DNA of 33,556 nt from Lentisphaeria bacterium (GTDB lineage: Bacteria > Verrucomicrobiota > Lentisphaeria > Victivallales > UBA1829), in the NCBI GenBank assembly GCA_017456495.1, contig JAFTJI010000146.1, positions 1-33,556 on the forward strand, read 5' to 3'. This document shows positions 33,177 through 33,556 of the stretch, one piece after another (the first letter of the stretch is position 1; each line of letters begins with the position of its first letter). A program made the translations under genes and the position numbers. The notes under the pieces are model-generated. The model was not told where the DNA came from and made no database searches. It saw only the letters and a list, made by a program, of their open reading frames with translations.

Positions 33177-33556
33177 TCAGATTTCTTCAAAATCCACTTC
33201 GCACCAGAGAACCGTCACGCCTTTACCCACGAATGAGAGAACATTATCGCCCTCTTTCAGAGCTTCGTCCGGGATAGTGTAAACGACAGGATTTTTGATA
33301 TTTCCGGGCAGTTTTCCGGTGAATCGTTCATCTGTTTTCTGACACAGGATTTTTCCGCATCGGACTTCATCCGGCAAGCCGTTTTCGCAGGAAAGAACCA
33401 GTTTTGCATTGCGATTTTTGACCGTTCCGCCAAGATTGATCCGGATGAATTTTGTCCATGTGCTGAGTTCCAGCGGCAGAACCGGCGCAATGGGGATCCC
33501 GATCGGTTTTGCGAGAAAATCTGTATAGGAGACGACATGCCGCCGTTTCTGTTTGA
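33177..33556 (-). CDS. 3' end of a minus-strand gene (partial, C-terminal 126 residues)
   Basis: The minus frame is open from the window edge to TGA at 33179-33177. The visible 126 residues contain beta-strand patterns such as LSTWTKFIRINLGG and DEALKEGDNVLSFVGKGVTVLWCEVDFEE, reminiscent of the jelly-roll ends of glycoside hydrolases or carbohydrate-binding modules (a galactose-binding-like fold). I cannot name the product or see its start. It may be another glycan-processing enzyme, like those at the other end of the window; this is inference. Confidence 0.6.
   Translation of the reverse strand, partial: KQKRRHVVSYTDFLAKPIGIPIAPVLPLELSTWTKFIRINLGGTVKNRNAKLVLSCENGLPDEVRCGKILCQKTDERFTGKLPGNIKNPVVYTIPDEALKEGDNVLSFVGKGVTVLWCEVDFEEI

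Noticed and set aside
1-33556. Search for tRNA, rRNA, CRISPR repeats, insertion sequences and prophage genes
   Set aside because: Nothing with the expected length, repeat pattern or motif was seen by eye on either strand.

Overview
The window (about 33.6 kb, moderate GC, coding on both strands, almost no spare DNA) looks like chromosome from a Gram-negative, glycan-degrading bacterium of the PVC group, most likely Lentisphaerota (Victivallales-like). This assignment is inference. It rests on an LptD-type outer-membrane protein, a set of secreted and cytoplasmic carbohydrate-active proteins with PVC-type architectures, and a ParE/ParC pair of the Bacteroidetes/PVC style. I see no tRNA, rRNA, CRISPR array, insertion sequence, phage gene or plasmid function.

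Layout. (1) 1-10523: a five-gene plus-strand operon for glycan breakdown. It encodes a secreted CBM9-like protein, a secreted GH42-like enzyme with GATase-like domains, a secreted protein of unknown function, a cytoplasmic GH39-like glycosidase and a very large cytoplasmic protein with a GH42/GATase-like layout. A good sigma70-type promoter and a structured leader precede it and a strong terminator ends it. (2) 10527-15456: a drug-efflux module. An AcrB-type RND pump and its periplasmic adaptor lie on the minus strand, and a MarR-type regulator is divergent. The shared control region holds two back-to-back promoters and a palindrome over the predicted acr start site. (3) 15478-21806: a 556-residue zinc-type dehydrogenase, LptD and prolyl-tRNA synthetase, apparently one transcript ending in a hairpin terminator. 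(4) 21875-22455: a nested stem-loop element followed by a small secreted YbjN-like protein. (5) 22524-24712: a two-gene operon of a NodB/PuuE-type deacetylase and a creatinase-like M24 protein that lacks most metal ligands. (6) 24752-27580: a divergent pair, an alpha/beta hydrolase (minus) and an exported purple-acid-phosphatase-like metallophosphoesterase (plus). (7) 27594-33173: topoisomerase IV subunits B and A, dCMP deaminase and a TtcA-like tRNA thiolase, tightly packed and partly overlapping. (8) 33177-33556: the 3' end of a minus-strand gene that runs off the window.

By eye I can place eight promoters. All have -10 boxes of TATATT or TATAGT with 16-17 base spacers, and five also carry the extended -10 TGN. 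Six factor-independent terminators are clear. No intergenic gap exceeds 300 bases. The parts most worth a second look are the unclassified glycan operon and its leader, the nested RNA-like element at 21875-21938, the deacetylase/creatinase-like operon, the dehydrogenase with a duplicated nucleotide-binding fold, and the RND pump whose second proton-relay aspartate is asparagine.
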